Part shown: positions 6,235 through 7,616 of the stretch, one piece after another
Layout: each line of letters begins with the position of its first letter
Position numbering within the stretch: position 1 is the stretch's first letter
Origin: Burkholderiales bacterium
Lineage (GTDB): Bacteria; Pseudomonadota; Gammaproteobacteria; Burkholderiales; Burkholderiaceae_D
Assembly: GCA_016197345.1 (NCBI GenBank)
Contig: JACPVY010000320.1
Coordinates: 1-7,616 of the forward strand
Reading direction: 5' to 3'
DNA length: 7,616 nt
Made by a program: the position numbers and the translations under genes
The notes under the pieces: generated by a model
What the model was told of the DNA's origin: nothing
The model's database searches: none
The model's input: only the letters and a program-made list of their open reading frames with translations

Positions 6235-7149
6235 ATGGACAGACTACATTTAATGAGCGTCTTTGTGGCGGTGGGCGAGGAAGAAAGTTTTGCCGCCGGT
6301 GCGCGCCGCTTAGGGATGTCCCCACCCGCAGTGACACGCGCGATTGCAGCACTGGAAGCGCGCTTAGGGGTCAAGCTGCTGAACCGCACCACGCGTTTTG
6401 TGCGCGTGACCGAAGCGGGCCAACGCTATCTGGATGACGCTAGGCGCATCATGGGCGAAGTCGATGAGGCCGACGAAGCAGCGCAAGGGGTGAATGCGGT
6501 GCCGCGCGGCCAATTGACGATTACCGCGCCAGTGCTATTTGGCAAAATGTATGTGATGCCAGTGGTCGTCAATTTTTTGCAGCGCCATCCAGATATGGAA
6601 ATTTCAGCGCTATTTTTGGATCGCATCGTCAATATGCTGGAAGAAGGTGTCGATGTTGGCGTACGCATAGGCGAATTACCCGATTCGAGCATGAAAGCGA
6701 TACGCGTCGGCCAAGTCCAGCGTGTGCTGTGTGCCTCGCCTGAATATTTGGCCAAACACGGCGTGCCACAATCCCCGCAAGACCTCGCCAAACACATCAT
6801 CATCGCCGCTAACACTGTCTCGCCGGCGGTGGAATGGAAATTTTCGTCTGAAGGAGAGAGCAGCACGGTGCGGATCAAGCCGCGCTTGCAAACCTCCAGC
6901 AACGACGCCGCCATTGAAGCGGCGCGTCTGCATTTTGGCATCACCCGCTTGATGTCTTACCAAATTGCGCCGCTGCTAGAGAGTGGTGAATTGCAAACGG
7001 TGATGGCAAATTACGCTCCACCGTTGCCCATTCATGTGATACACCGCGAAGGCCGCTATGCCTCGGCCAAGGTGCGTAGTTTTGTCGATGCCGCGATTGC
7101 TGCTTTACGCGCACAAAAAGTGCTGAATTACCAAGCGAAAAATCATTAG
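6235..7149 (+). CDS. LysR-family transcriptional regulator (CrgA/AaeR-like)
   Basis: This 304-residue protein has standard LysR length and layout. The N-terminal winged helix-turn-helix covers about residues 1-60 (FVAVGEEESFAAGARRLGMSPPAVTRAIAALEARLGVKLLNRTTR), followed by a linker helix. From PRGQLTITAPVLFGKMYVMPVV (90-111) to about 295 it is the periplasmic-binding-like effector domain. The RGQLTITAPVLFG and GVRIGELPDSS segments are typical of the CrgA/AaeR/DsdC-like branch, whose effectors are often aromatic or other small organic acids; the ligand cannot be read here. The ATG at 6235 has GGGAA 4 nt upstream. It starts 18 nt after the orphan HATPase frame, so co-transcription is possible. 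No divergent target gene adjoins it, unlike many LysR regulators, so its regulon is not evident. Confidence 0.93.
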   Translation: MDRLHLMSVFVAVGEEESFAAGARRLGMSPPAVTRAIAALEARLGVKLLNRTTRFVRVTEAGQRYLDDARRIMGEVDEADEAAQGVNAVPRGQLTITAPVLFGKMYVMPVVVNFLQRHPDMEISALFLDRIVNMLEEGVDVGVRIGELPDSSMKAIRVGQVQRVLCASPEYLAKHGVPQSPQDLAKHIIIAANTVSPAVEWKFSSEGESSTVRIKPRLQTSSNDAAIEAARLHFGITRLMSYQIAPLLESGELQTVMANYAPPLPIHVIHREGRYASAKVRSFVDAAIAALRAQKVLNYQAKNH

Positions 7150-7162
7150 CCGCAACGTATCG

Positions 7163-7616
7163 CTAAGTGCTGCTTCGCCCCCATTGCGAAAATGGATGAC
7201 GGCCGAGGTTTGAATTTTTATAGCGCTGATCGTCGCTCACTTCTTCACCTATCCAATCCGGCTTCGCAAATTCCTGCTCGGCGCTAGGCAATTCAATTTC
7301 CGCTACGATCAACCCAGCGTTTTCGCCCAAAAATTCATCCACTTCCCAGCAAAAGCCGCCAAACATAATGCGACTGCGATATTTTTCGATCAAAGGGCGC
7401 TGACAAATCGCTAGCATCGCCTCGGCATCGGCCAGTGGAATCGGATATTCCCATTCCGCCCGCACGATGCCCTCGTTTTGGCCCTTAATCGTCAAAAATG
7501 CTTTCGCATCCACGCTACGCACCCGCACTACCCGCGCCGGATCGCTGCTTAAATATCCTTGGCGTAGCAATTGTGTATTGGCAGGGTTACTGGCGGCGAG
7601 CTGACGCCAACCATCA
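7163..7616 (-). CDS. CYTH-domain protein (probable inorganic triphosphatase), N-terminus beyond the right edge
   Basis: The minus-strand frame is open from the right edge to a TAG at 7163-7165, giving 150 residues with the N-terminal start missing. The first visible residues are DGWRQLAA. Then come RQGYLSSDPARVVRVR (18-33), AFLTIKG (39-45), AEWEYPI, IEKYRSR, WEVDEFLG and VAEIEL. The alternating charged residues of these strands line the CYTH/triphosphate tunnel. The ending SDDQRYKNSNLGRHPFSQW is typical of short bacterial CYTH proteins. Members bind triphosphates with divalent metal, and many hydrolyse inorganic tripolyphosphate; class IV adenylate cyclase activity is less likely. The diagnostic ExExK motif at the start is outside the window. 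A TTG at 7570 is internal, not the start. It converges on the LysR gene with a 13-nt gap and no obvious terminator between them. Confidence 0.88.
   Translation of the reverse strand, partial: DGWRQLAASNPANTQLLRQGYLSSDPARVVRVRSVDAKAFLTIKGQNEGIVRAEWEYPIPLADAEAMLAICQRPLIEKYRSRIMFGGFCWEVDEFLGENAGLIVAEIELPSAEQEFAKPDWIGEEVSDDQRYKNSNLGRHPFSQWGRSST

Noticed and set aside
6426..6963. Two minus-strand open frames opposite the LysR gene
   Set aside because: They are shadow frames of a well-conserved regulator, without family features.
7174..7190. TTCGC/GCGAA inverted repeat near the convergent LysR and CYTH ends
   Set aside because: It has only 5-bp arms, lies inside the CYTH coding end, and has no T run on either side. 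It was not called a terminator.

Overview
This 7.6 kb window looks like ordinary chromosome of a mid-GC Gram-negative bacterium, most likely a betaproteobacterium. The protein styles (an RhlE-type DEAD-box helicase, a TPR-GAF histidine kinase of a kind I associate with Oxalobacteraceae and relatives, a CrgA/AaeR-like LysR regulator, a short CYTH protein) point that way. The exact family cannot be settled by eye.

Layout, left to right. (1) 1-556, minus: most of a hydroxypyruvate isomerase gene (hyi), cut by the left edge. (2) 642-1358, plus: a vapBC toxin-antitoxin pair with a near-consensus promoter. The toxin appears to have lost two of its conserved active-site acids (K43 and H98 where E and D are expected). 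(3) 1365-1393: a 13-bp hairpin, probably a bidirectional terminator, in the convergent gap. (4) 1405-3024, minus: rhlE with a long RG-rich tail. It is preceded by a leader of about 120 nt, a possible start-codon-occluding hairpin, and a promoter whose spacer is almost filled by a perfect 16-bp palindrome. (5) 3179-3545: intergenic region without a credible gene. (6) 3546-6216, plus: a large TPR-coiled-coil-GAF protein ending exactly where a histidine-kinase phosphoacceptor (DHp/HisKA) domain should begin. It is followed in another frame by an intact HATPase_c domain, so the central DHp domain is missing and the gene is split. (7) 6235-7149, plus: a LysR-type regulator 18 nt downstream, perhaps co-transcribed. 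(8) 7163-7616, minus: a CYTH/triphosphate-tunnel protein cut by the right edge, convergent with the LysR gene.

The genes do not form one pathway. The most noteworthy points are the DHp-less split sensor kinase, the probable loss of catalytic residues in an otherwise intact VapC, and the regulatory architecture upstream of rhlE. I see no CRISPR array, insertion sequence, tRNA or rRNA, and no clear case for a wholly new multi-gene system.
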